DNA of 64,000 bases from Cristatella mucedo (taxonomy: Eukaryota > Bryozoa > Phylactolaemata > Cristatellidae): positions 2,533,501 to 2,597,500 of the forward strand of contig WPIO01000014.1 in the NCBI GenBank assembly GCA_009760855.2, given 5' to 3'. The stretch's first letter is position 1; each line of letters begins with the position of its first letter. The notes beneath the pieces were generated by a model. That model had not been told where the DNA came from. It saw only the letters and a program-made list of their open reading frames with translations, and made no database searches. This document shows positions 24,701 through 38,100 of the stretch, piece after piece. The translations under genes were made by a program, and so were the position numbers.

Positions 24701-27700
24701 TGAAATCACTCTTGCACCGAGAATCGAAATGAGATCAGAGAAATCTGAGATAAAGGAGGACTTGGTACCTGGAGGACGATAAACTACTGCCACCATTGGT
24801 AGCTTGCTGTTAGGTGAACTCAATATGATAGATTCGAAAGACTGCTTTGAGGTGACTGCAAACAGCTTGAAATTAAAAAACGTGCATGTAATAATAGCGA
24901 CTTCGCCTCCAGATTTGATTGATCTAGGGGTGTGAAAGGAGAGGCCTGCCGGAGTTGAATCGTTAGTAGTCGGATATTTACCGATTTTAGCCAAGTTTCA
25001 GCTAAGGCGAGTAGGTCGAGGCCTTTTTCAGATATAAGGTCGTTTATTAATGGGGGTTTATTGTACATTGAACGAGGATTCCACAGACAAGTGTTAAGCT
25101 GGGCAGCTGGATTAATAGCAGGCCTGATGACCACTAAGTTAGAGAGATTCACAGCAACGTTTGAGGTAGAACGCACTGAGCGGTTCGAGACAATGCTAGG
25201 AATACCAAACGAGTAGGTTTTCAGCTCCCAGTGCATTTCCTTGGTTAATGCATAATTCACGGATCTTAGCAACAGCAACAACATTTAGGAATGCATTCGA
25301 ACGATGATAACGAAGCGATTATAGGTTAGCACAATCATTACTAATAAGCAGGTTACTAGCTGCCGGCGTGGTGGTACCAGGCCCAAACGCTAAGCATTTA
25401 GACTCCCATAGGCACGTCATTTCTTATGCACTACGGTCAAACAACAAACAGATAAGCTTTAATCTGAACACTTGTTCAAAATCATGACAGCTATTATCAG
25501 GAGGTCGCTGGGTACAAAGGAAATAATGCTTGTGATTTTAGCAGCAGCAAAAAGAAATGTGAACAACCGTTGCAAGATCTGCTACTAATATAATAAAGTT
25601 ATAGACGTAAACAATTATATGAGTTACTGCACCTAAGGGCAGTTGCTCATATAAAAGATCAATTCTTCATCTAGACTAGTCTATCTAAATAAGTCTCTCT
25701 GACATCTGAGATGATGCAGAAACGGCCTGACGACCGACAGCGCCCTAAAAACAGGGATCGATATATACTGGCCACACGAGTCTAGAAAGAAAATGACCCC
25801 AAGACCAAGAAATTAAGTTCCATACATTCTGTGTTAGGCTGTGCAATTGGTAGCCAACAAGTACACTCTAGAAAGCATCAAATGCACAGACGGTAAAGTA
25901 TGCAATAGGAAAAGTAATCCATATTTGGTTGAAAATACACACCGACTGAAGCCGCCTTCCGTGGGAGTACCTGGTGTAATTTTTCTCCTCAATCTGCTAA
26001 CGATCCAGCAACCTCTGGGTTACCATGGTTTTAAAGTAAGACTTTAATGTTTGAACCAATTTTCGGTATACTAGCTAAATGGATGTATATGGTTTTGATT
26101 GCAACTAGGTATCGTGTATTGCATCCGATGGTCGGCAACAATAGGCCATATCTTCTGCTCGACTTATGCGTTCGGTCAATCAGATGTAGCGAGCATCGCT
26201 TCAGCACACCACTTAGTGGACGTTATTCCCCACATGCCTCAGTTTTTGCAAGTCGATGATCAGATATGGTCTCTGGTTGCCAACAACAGCAGATGTAATG
26301 GTTACATGTTGGTGCCCAATTGCAATTAAAAAATTCACATGCATCCAGTCAGTATAAGAGAATTTGGCTTGAGCACGTAACAGGGAATTTAAAGCCAAGA
26401 CTGTCTTGTGTTGAGTGTGGTATAAATCCTAGTCGCGATAGTGCAATCGGTAATAGTACTATACCTGTAACTCAGAGGCTGTGGGATTGACCCCTCAAGG
26501 CGAACATGTTTTTCGAATTCAGTCCTACGGCAGACAGCTTTCGGTCGTTCTGTATTTGGAAATTACCCCTTTACTTGCAAATAAGTTGCTCGACGACTCT
26601 CGAGGTTACATATGCATTTAGCCATTCCGGTGATTTCGAGAATCACTCCAAGAGATGGCTCGTTGAGTCATCTCCCAACTTCCTAGAACTGCCGAGCAGC
26701 ATTATGCTTCCTGGTAATCGCTATGATCCAAGATTCACATTTTCGTGACTCGTGACACTAAGCAACTAGCCAAACCATTCTTAACTTCTGCAATGGCTCC
26801 TCATGTTTACTTCAAATACTTTTCCAAATGCCGCGAAAATTCTTGACATCTTTTAATAGTTATTTGATTAAATGGCTTACACACTGACGTTCAGAAATCA
26901 GTGTTTGGTCAGTTTTCTCTTTCAACAAAAACGAAGGCTAACAAATCTTATCCCCTAATCCAGAGAGCTATGACTTTAGTCGAGGCCAATTGAGTGACTA
27001 AATCGTCAACTCATAGCTATGCTTCAAGATAGCAGAACAAATTGCTTCATAAAATACACTGCAAACAACTGATGCAAGTCAATAGACGTGGATCAAGTAG
27101 GGCTGAAACCAAGCCAGAAGCTAAGACAACCCGAAACTGAGTTTACTACATACCGGTTCAAAGCTGTATCCAGCTGCCAAAAAAGAGCCTGCAGCGTGCT
27201 AATCTGGTTGGAACTGGATGGTTTATGAAGTCTAGCCGTGAACAAGGCAATGGCACTGCCTTCGGGATCACGCGAGCCCTTGAAGTCAAAAAGAGAATGC
27301 AAAAATGCTAGCACATCTGCTAATCACACCAGGTACAAACACAGGCAAAGCAATCAATGAATCATATCGTCCAGGTTGTGAGCCATAAATAAGCAGCAAA
27401 GAGAACCATCGCAATTATCTCATCCTGATAAGAGAGTCTAACTCGATCAGCTAGCTGCCATGCAGCAGGTAAGTAGATTGGATACCAACTCCGAAAATAC
27501 TGTTCTGAGGGCAACACAGCCTGTTATCTACTAACAAACACATCTTTGGGAGTTCAAGTACATAAATACCCACACAGAAGCCAAGCCAAAATAATCATAA
27601 ACGAAAGTTCTAACTTCTGTCGAACTTGACAATTCATCATGTGATGTACTACATTCCACTGCATTTGTTCTTTGTGGCATTTCACATACTCTGACCCCGT

Positions 27701-30700
27701 GATCATTGAGTGTTCTTCTCCACACATTGCAAGCACCACTATTCAACTATTAAGGAAAAACAGCTACCACATATAGCCAATGAAGCACACAACGCACCTA
27801 TCATGATATGCCTAGGCCAAGTACTGCATCAATACAAGCTAATGCTATACACTTGTTATGTCTTCACTCAATTCTCGGCCACCTTAACATCCACATGAAA
27901 TATGGGCTACTAGTCAGGCTGACTCCCATAGAGGATTGGTACCTAATCCTTTACATCCAAACAGGTAAAATGACTGAGCCCAGCCTCATCACACATTGCA
28001 AACTTTTACTGCTCCAACATTACCAATTCTGACACCAACTGAAATAACACAAATGGAATTTTATATTTCGTCAAGATCCTCTTCCTTATCAGCAGCAACT
28101 GTCACGGTGGCATGATTAGCAACAAACATTCAAGTCGGTAAGATATAAACAAGCAACAAAAAGAGGACGTGCAGCAGGTAAAACTGCACACTTACTAGTA
28201 TTGTGAGTTTTCCGGACAACAGCTCGCGTGAAATCGTCTCGTTGCAAGGGTTGATATCATACAGCTTCTCCCTGGATTTGGTTTGCTGGAAAGAAACCAC
28301 CAAGCATTATTAGGTAAATGTTACTAAATGTATAACATACAACCTCACAGTAGTAGATTTAAACACAGATCACCCACCCATCACCTTGCCTTTAGCATTA
28401 CAGAGCAGATTGGTAAATGACATAGTTGTTGAGATTATTAAGTATATATTACACCTGTAAGAGACATGTCGACACTAATTGGGGAAGGGCAATAAACTTT
28501 TCTAGTGGGCATTACAAGCACGAGCTTATTACATTATTAAACTAATGCCTTCATTCATTGAAAGTAATTCTGGCTAAATCGGCTAGACAGAGGATCCTTT
28601 CCTCTAGCTATACTACCTTATGCTACAATGGTGTGCAGCATTGAAAAATTACAAAAAATACAACTGTTAAGATGGCAATCAACATAAGGGGGATAGGAGT
28701 GCTGAATTCCACAGCACAGCACACATCATGCTCAAAGACTACTACCCACGACAGGGCTAAACAATATAAACTAATTGTACTTGTGCACATACTTTGCTCC
28801 TCTGTCTGTCTCTTTCTGGCTCTACCAAACGGGAAAGGTGACACTAATTAGCATATATTGCAAATAATACGCAACAGAGTTGTTACCTACTCAGCAGTTG
28901 CACTAAAGCAGCTAGTTTATGAAGTCAGACTCAAAAATAATAGGATCGTATATAATTATGTACCCGATCAGGTCCAATCCCAGGTAAGTGCACCCAACCA
29001 AGATTCTGAACCCAATCTCCTGGTGAAGGACAAAAATGTTTAGCAAGAAGTCAATAAACTTGTTTAAAATCTATCCCAGCTCATGTCTAAACATTTAAGT
29101 CAAAACCAAATTTGAAAAAATCCAGTCTCATTTTTAGATGTGAAGATGACAGCCATCCGATTTATTAAATAAAAACTGTTACACGAGCAAATTTACTGCT
29201 GAATACGACCACAAAAGCACAAGCAAAAATAAGTTTAAGTGGACAAGACATGAGCAAGCAGACTTTTTGGTTTCTCATTCGATGTTTCAGTTGGATGTTT
29301 GATTTTATGCATTTTCTTACCTTTTTAAATAACACATACACACACATACGGAGTATCTTTTCTCAGTGCAAAGTCGATGCCCCAACTGCTTAGCACCGCA
29401 GTTTATATAATAACCAGCCATAAGAAAAAAGAGATGGGTAGTTCTTACTGATTTTATGCCTTTTGTTACCTTTTTAAATACAAAACTCCTTTGTTTTTGG
29501 ACCATGTGGACCTCGGAAACCAAACTTGCATATCTCTACTAACTAAAGTGAGAAAGTCTGTCGCGCGGAAAGATGGCATAGAGTTGTCTTCAGTGACAAA
29601 ACTACTGTGACTCAGCAAAGTGAGTCCACATGCAGTAAGCTGCTCGTAGCCATTTATAAGGGGCTACCTAGGAAGTAGCTTGACCCTTCCAAATTTGTAG
29701 ACCACAAAACTGGACTTTGACTGAATTCAAGGATCAACTGAAAACCAGTTACGACAGCAGATGCTTGCATTAATCAGAGTAGAGGTATATCGGCTCAGTA
29801 TAGCTGACACAGGCGAATGCACATCCAGGGTGAATATCGGCTGGTAGCAAACTGTTTTCTTAATGATGGTTGCTGGAAGAAAAAAATGGTGCTAAGTTCC
29901 AATTATCACGCACAGCCATTACTGAGGAAGAGAATTGACAGCTTCGAAATAACGGCTATGTGGTATGAGTCACTTATTCTGAACTCATTTTCAACCCGTC
30001 TAGGCTCGTCATCCTTGAAGAGAGTGGCAGCGCTTACTAGACGAACAAGGTATGTTTGATCGGAACAAAAAGAGAAGCCGCTTTTGTCAGCCAAGCACCA
30101 AGTGGCTCGTTTGAGTTGGACTACTGCAAGAGCATACCGGATCCACAAAGAGCAGAACAAAATCAAATGGGGCGATGAGAATGAATTCACAATTTTTGTA
30201 ACTGAAAATGCATGTGCATGTAGCACATGCTGCGTTGCTTCACTAAAGGTTTCAATTATAATTTCGTTCGGAAGACAGGGAAATTTGGCAGATAAGAAGT
30301 CACGGTCTGGGACTGCTTCTGTAGCGGATACCTAGAATCATGACTTTTATTTAAAACTACTCCAAAAAGTTTCAGTACCTAGTCCAATGAGCCATGTTGG
30401 ATATAATTTCTTTTCAAACAGGGCCACAACCCAAAGCATACGGCCAAGAGTGCTTAATATTTTTTCTAAAACATTGTGGAATTCGGTTTAGAGCCATTAT
30501 ACCCAGAGGCCCAGTCAAAAGGTCCAGAGCACGTGGATCGTATCACACTGAAGACTGCTTTCCTCAAGTTAACATGATTTTACTAGGTTATTGCTAATCA
30601 TGGTGGTGAAACTTAATTTTAGTACTAAATTTACCTTTTACTAAAACTTTGCTTACATGTTAGGTGTGCTCATGCTACATACTGCACATGATTACAACTG

Positions 30701-32065
30701 GTGGCAGTTTTTTGCTTAGCATCAGGTGCGTTGTCGCCATTAGTCAATACCTATCGATGGGCCTTCTTCGGCGTATCAGTGAGAACCTTCCTGCATCATG
30801 CGTTCACCTTTTCAACAGCTAGGCTATCAAACCCACGACCCTTAGGTTTAAAGCGCTGAATAGTACTCGTTGCGGTAGTAGCTCACCTGCCGAGCCTCAA
30901 CATGTTGTGAAACGTCGACCGGCGGCCGTTACTAAGGTCCAATTTAAATTCGAAGGGGTCTCGTCTGCCGGGCCTGCTACGTGCCGACAAGCCACTTCAT
31001 CGGCATCTCGCAGTTGTTGGACAGCCTCTTAAATTCCGCCTACTAAATGTCCACTGGCTAAAGCGAAGGGGTTACTTATCCGCGATCAGGTGGTCCAGGA
31101 GAAGCTAGATGCATTTCTGCTTACCTTAACTTGGATGACGCCTTGTTCCAGTAGCTGCATATCTGAAATCACCCCACCCGGGTTCTCATTCTATCAGTCT
31201 ATGCGTTCTGACAAGGTTGGTGGCGGGTTGCAATTGTTGCTCGTGAATCATTTGGCTATATATAAGATGTGCAGTTTTTCTTCGCATGGGCCATCGTTTA
31301 AATCAGTTGCAATCAGGTCCTCATAAAAAACAATGCCTCTCACTAGTGTGATATACCGACCACTGTCTAGCTGTCTAAAGTTGTTTATAGAGGAGTTTTC
31401 GGAGTTCCCCACTAAAATATTTGTGTGTGACAGGCCTGATTGCAGGAGACTACAATATTCACGTTGACAACCCTAACAACAGCCAGATCTGCTCATTTCT
31501 TGACTGTCTGGAGAATTTTAGTTTGGTCCAAAACATTAACCACACCACCACCGTCGGTGGCCATATTCTAGATCTCGTGATCACTAAAGATGTCTTCCCT
31601 TAACCTTTCGGGGTGCCTGCTGACCGTCTCGGATCATTGTTCGGTCTCGTTTACTGTTCCTGCTCCCTTGTACATACAGGTTAATGTCGAACTTGCCCAG
31701 CGATGTAACTTAAAAAGCATTGACATAGGCACATTTTTTTAAACGTGTTTGTGATGCAGGTCTCCTTGATCTGCACACCTGGCCGACAGCCTCGATACAC
31801 TCACTGATGCTTCTGCTGCCGACTATGGCTCACCCTTTTCAGCAGTCCTGAGCTGCTACTTCCATGCTACTCACTACCTCAACTGCTCTCCTGACTCTGC
31901 TATGCTTCCCACTTTCTCTTTGTTGCGTGAGATAAAGTCTGTTGGCTACCCAATGCGTCCCGAAAGCCGCTCAAGTTGTGAGTGTGCTATACAAAACTCT
32001 CCTGCGTAACACCCACATAGTATTTATGCTTTGGAGTTATGGACTAAGATACACACACGCACACA

Positions 32066-32138
<73 letters not shown>

Positions 32139-35100
32139 TTGCAGTGAACATGACACCCAGGAGTTATCTTGACAAGCATGCTCCCACACATACACGCACG
32201 CGCACACACACACACACACACACTTGCAGTGAACATGACACCCAGGAGTTATCTTGACAAGCATGCTCCCGTTCACTCTAACCGTGTACAGAGTCAGGGA
32301 GATTCCTTTCAATTTACAAAAAACTTCAAAAGATGCGATGGCGATCTGCCTATTTCGTGTATAGGGCAGGGATTGGCACTTCGAAATTTGATACGCTTCT
32401 TCAAAAAGCGTCAGGATATGTCTCCTCCACCGAGCATTCGACGTTTCACATACCGTATGCTATGTCGGCCCAGTAAAGGTCGGCTAAGCCGGACCCAACA
32501 TCCGTCTTGTGGCAATCGGGTAGCCGGAGGTTGCTGCACTCTTCATGTGCCAGCCGGTGGACAGTTAGTCCTGATCTTCAGTGTGCTTTTTGAAGCTTAC
32601 GCTCACTAGTTCTAGCCTCAGCAGTAGTAGCCTCTATTGTCCTGGTATCAGTTGTGCTGGCCTCAGTTGTGCTGGCCTCCACAGTCTGGCCTCAGTGGCC
32701 CTAGCCTAAATTGTACAAGCCTCACTAATCCTAGCTCTGCTAGACCTATCAGCTGCCTTCAGTACCATTGACCACGATGCCCTACTTGAACGATTGAGAA
32801 CAACGATCGGTCTGGGAGACAAGGCACGGGCGTGGCTTAAATCATACTTGTCTGATCGTGTTCAATATGTGTCGTGTGGGAGACAGGTCACCTGTCGAGT
32901 CACTTAAGGGTCCGTCCCCGGTCCCTTGTTGTTCTCCATTTATACTCAACCTCTGGGAAAAGTTATTAAGGCCCGTGTAATAGGATATCACTTTTATGCT
33001 GACGATACTCAGCTGTCTTTGTCATTCAAACCGTCGGAATCAGCCGCAGCAACTGATAAACTGAATGCTTGCCTTGCCGACATTCGATCCTGGATGTCGG
33101 ACAACTTCTTGAAACTAAATGATGATAAAACCAATCTGCTGCTCATAGGACACATTAAGCGTGTGGCTCGATTAGAAGGCTTTGCTCTTGTAATAGGTGA
33201 TGCTGTTGTGCAACCATCACCATGTGCTCGAAATTTAGGTGTTGTTTTCGACAGCTGCCTAAATTTTAAGAGCTTCATTCAGAAGACGGCGTCTACAGTT
33301 AGCCATCAGTCCGATCCCTATCTAAGATAAGGAACCGTCTTCCACAGTGGCTTGCACAAAATTTAACTAGCTCCTTAGTTCTGTCTCGGCTTGATTATTG
33401 TTATTCCCTTCTGGCTGGACTACCAAAAAAAGCAACTAGGCCACTGCAAATGGCTATGAATATGGCTGCAAGGCTATTTTCAAGTCCCAGAGGGCTGCCA
33501 GTTGATCAACCGATACAGAGCAAAGTTCTTAGGCTGACCTTACCCACAAGGCTCACCACAGCTTGGCTCCTCCATACATAGCTGACCTGCTGCACCGGTT
33601 TCAGCCTCCTTGGATCCTGTATGGACAATTAATTAGCTGCTCAATTCCTGAGCTTTAATTAGCTGTTCCAACCCTGAGCTTAGAGACTGTTGGCGACAGA
33701 AGCTTTTGCTCTGCAGGTACTAGACTGGAACTTGCTTCAATGATTCTTACACAAGGACAACTACTCTCCTGCTGCCAACTATGGCTCATCCTTTTCAGCG
33801 GTCCTGAGCTGCTACTTCCATGCTACTCACTATCTCAATTGCTCTCCTGACTCTGCCATGCCTCCACTTTCTCTTTGTTGCGTGAGATGAAGTCTGTTGG
33901 CTACCAAATGCATACCAAAAGCCGCTTAGGCTGCCAGTGCGCTATAGAAACTCTCTTGCATAACACCAACATAGTCTTTATGGCTTTGTGGAGTTACAGA
34001 CGAGATACATTACACTACAATGGAATTTGTTATAACCGTACCAGCAGAGAAGTAAAGTAGTACTGCTGGGTAGAGAATGCAAATCAAGCAACGATTAGGC
34101 CAATCGATTCATGTAGTGATGAAGAGGTTACTGCTCGAGGGTTCTCCCAGGAGAGCAGCAGCAGCAGCTCACCTGGTAGTTCCAGTAGAGTTCTATAGCT
34201 CTTTGAAGGTCAAATTTACGAGCCATAAGAAACTTGATGCCTTCAGACCAGGTAACTCGCTCTTGCTGAGCATGCCTACTGTCTCTATTGATGGCAGCAA
34301 CAAACTCCTTTGCCAGCTAAAGCAGTAAACAGAGCAGCATTAAAACACAAGTCAGTCAGTCAAGCAAGCAGCTAATATATCAACAGGCCTTGCACTTATG
34401 ACATGTGATTGTCCAACAGCGTTTTGCGCCATCACAAAAGCAGCAGTAGGCAAGTCACCAACACAATTCTAAACATGTGAACGAGATGATATACATAACT
34501 GAAGTCAGGCACACTTTATACAAAAGACCAACTTGACCAACCAACAAGAAGGATAAGCATTAAGTAGCAGCTGCAAACAAAGTATAGTGCCCACTGTAAA
34601 TTTGGAAACAACTGGGAAAGGCAACCAATCAGCAGTAGAAAACACGCTGTTGCTCCAAGGAACTAGGTAAGACCCCAGGAACAAGCTACCATTGCCAGCA
34701 ATGCCTACTCTTCCCCAGTTGACACAAAGCTGTACCTGTCCTTTGATTCTTCCATTTGTTCTAGCATGGCGAACTCGCCAAACTCCAATGCTGCAAGTCT
34801 TACTGACACTCGCACTTGGATGGCATCCAACTTACTCAAATTCAATGACGACAGAACTATCTTATTAGTTATGGGCAAACCCAGTATTGGTCAGAAACCT
34901 GAAAACCTAATCCTTAAGTAGGCTCGATCAACACATCTACTGTAGCATCGGCAAGCAATCTAGGTGCTTTGTTCCAACGTGACCTTTCACAAGTTGACCG
35001 CACCAGCTTCAGAGTCAGGTCTCCCTACTTCTAGCTATGTAACATCGTAAAAATTGCCTCTACAAAATCGAAACTCTACCTTGTCCCTCGAAAGACGGCT

Positions 35101-38100
35101 AGATAGGAAGCATACCAATTGATTAGTGATAGTATCATACACGAGTGCAGTAGCAGAAGCACACAAAAGATCGATTCACACAGACAAATCAGGGCTGAGA
35201 GGAACAGGTGGGTCTTAACTTCGCTTTCAGGTACCCCCTTTGAATTTCATGAACACGCTTTAAGGGCCATTTCAACACCTGCAGCGGCCTGCATCCAGCC
35301 TGTCTTGATCAGCTATTGCTGGTAAAGCATAGGCTGTGACTCATTCAGTTCTAGAAGGTTAGGAGCAGATTACCAATGGCCATCACATTGCCAACTGCTG
35401 CAAACATGTGAAAGGCAGAACAACTGAAATCACATTAGAGCACGTGCCATATCAGCCAACTATATTGTCATGCACCCCACCAAAATGTTGGCAACAGGTG
35501 CTTCACTATGTCCAAATAGACCATATCCTACATGACCAAACACACTTACTCTACTCAAGCCGAAAGACGTAGCAAAGCTGAGCAATAGTGAAATAAGAAC
35601 TCGTTGGAAAAAGCATTACAAGGAGTAAGTAAAACTTTATAAAGTGAGCAATATGACAGCAAAACAGCTTGTCTAAAGCACCAGGCCACAAGGTCCAATC
35701 TACCATCTAACAAATCTATATGAGCCACAAAATGAATGATAAATGCAGGTCGATCTGTACAAGCAACTACAACTCACACAGTCACTTCTGTAATCTGGTG
35801 ATATTACTGGATGGGTGACAGCAGTTTTGGACGACTGCCATAATCGGGCCAGTCGTGTGTTTTCATGCTATCTCAATGTAAAGTGGTTTCCACCATATCT
35901 AAGGAACAGACCCTCTGCAGACATAAACTAGCATTCAAATGGATGGATAGTTTGAAAGGACCCAAGTGGCTAAAGAAGTAAAGACATGATTTCCTGAACA
36001 GACAAAGTGCAAGAGAGTGTTTGCATACATGCAAACGTTTGGTCGATGTAGCTTCATACACGTATAGTGCGGATGTGCAAAAAGCACTACATTGTGATTG
36101 TATTACTGCCTAGTGCTTGTGCATGTACACATGACCATGTATTACATATTGAATGATCTGGTAATCGTGTATGAACACTCTCAGATGCATTACTGGCAAC
36201 AAAGCCCATTCACTAGCTGCTGTGCTGGTACCAGCAGCACTCTGATTATGCTGAGCAAGTACTCTGACCAGTATTTACCAGATGATAGGAGCAAAGTCCC
36301 TCGAGTGGTTTTCACTGTGCAGCCATATACACCATTCAGCACTAGTTGCTCACAATAAAGAAATTTATGAGAACAAATCTTAATCCTATTGGCTATGCAC
36401 TAGATTTACTTAAAGTAAGCACACGACAGGCTGCTGATTGTGTTAATAAGCCAAAAGGTCAGTTGTAAGTGCCAGCCACTGGCTTCCAGGCTAGACCGAG
36501 CACAGCTGGTGAGCAATGAGGCTTCCAGGATGACTGTACACTAAGTAGAATCACAATCATCCACTTTTAGCAGGCTCCAGGCTCGGCATGCTCAGAGGCA
36601 TGTACATGTACCAGCTGTTCAACCAGGTATAGGCATGCAAAGAGACTCCACAAAGTTACTCATAATATAACTGCTTGGCAGACATCCACTTCCACTTATG
36701 ATCAGCAGGACCATTCACTTAGTAGCACTGAAATCATCCAGCCTACGCTTTACCACAATACCCTAGAAAGACAGCGTTCGGCATGAGCTACTAGACAGAC
36801 AACAAAGATTGCTACAAAGCAAAAAAGAAGGCTCATTGATACCACAACAAGCAGCATTAAACACTGAATCACAATTGTGGCCCAATAAAATGCTTTGGAA
36901 CAGGTGCAACAGATGAGATCTGGGGTGGCTCTCTCCCAATGCTAACGGCTTTCAAGTAGCTTTCTACAGGGGCAGAGGGCAATTAGTAATCATTTGAGAC
37001 CAAATGCATTCAGAATGGATCCCTCTCAACCATAACTCACATACAGTATGTCATCCCGTTTGAACCACTACACATACAGCTTCTTTACCGGAAGCAGAAA
37101 AACACTGCAATCTCAAGCATGTCTAAGCTAGGCATTGCACCACACAAGCTTTTAGCAGTTGGCCATCCTGCCACAGTCACTCAGAGCTCTGCAGTGGGGG
37201 GGGGAAGGCAAAGCCATTCTTCGTGAGCACGTTATCCGCTGGACCAAACCAGCTCGGTTCTTGGTGTTCCAGTTCCACAATAATTGCTGTGTTTGCTCTG
37301 GTATTATTATGCATATAGCAGAGCGATAGCTTTCGTCATTATTGTCTAATGCCGAAATGTATTTTATTTAGGATTAAGTTCATCATTTGGGAGGAGCACA
37401 GGTATGATATTCTATCAGCCAATACTGAGATTATGATTGTTACCTCCGGAATGGCCAGCTGCAGGTGCATTATTTGCATGCAGTGACATTTAAATAAAGC
37501 AACCTACAGGGCGGTGCTGCAGACCTCACAGACACTTTAAGGCAAGCATGCTGGAAAGATGCGGCATACCCATGGCCAGCTGTACGGTCGGTCAAACAGT
37601 GGATATGGAACGGTGAAAATTTCTATGGAGCATTACGGCGAACTTTATATAACAGAGCAGCTTGATATGCATGAGTACGGCAGAGCGCCGGCACGCGAGC
37701 GACGATTCGCTTCAAATTCCCTGGAAAAAGTAAGCAATCTTAGCTGTTCAAGGACATCCCAAATGATATCCGAATCCTCTATCAACGTGCCTTTTTCGAA
37801 TAGGAGATAGTCAGTATTATATAAGTTAGCACTACTAATGTGCCAAAATAGAGGGCAAGTGCTTACGCAAGATATATTGCAGGAAGGCTACAAGACAGCC
37901 TTAAGGACATCGACGGAAGGCAAGTACTACAAGCTCATGGGGACAGAGGATTGATCCCAAATCCACAGCCACAAGCAAAGTTCCGTCGACGAAGAAATGA
38001 GACCTTCTGACTGAGAACGTAGAACGATACAGTGACTGAGCTTTGCATTAATAATAATAATACTAATAATAAGTAGTAGGAAGTAGTTTCTATCCCTCCA

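Noticed and set aside
26432-26505. A real tRNA gene
   Set aside because: The acceptor stem does not pair well and the anticodon arm is irregular; at most a tRNA-derived SINE remnant.
32024-32312. Cys/Val and Thr/His repeat frames
   Set aside because: Translations of (CA)n tracts.
37190-37205. G-run as a possible quadruplex
   Set aside because: A single run of 10 G without the spaced G-tracts needed for a clear motif.
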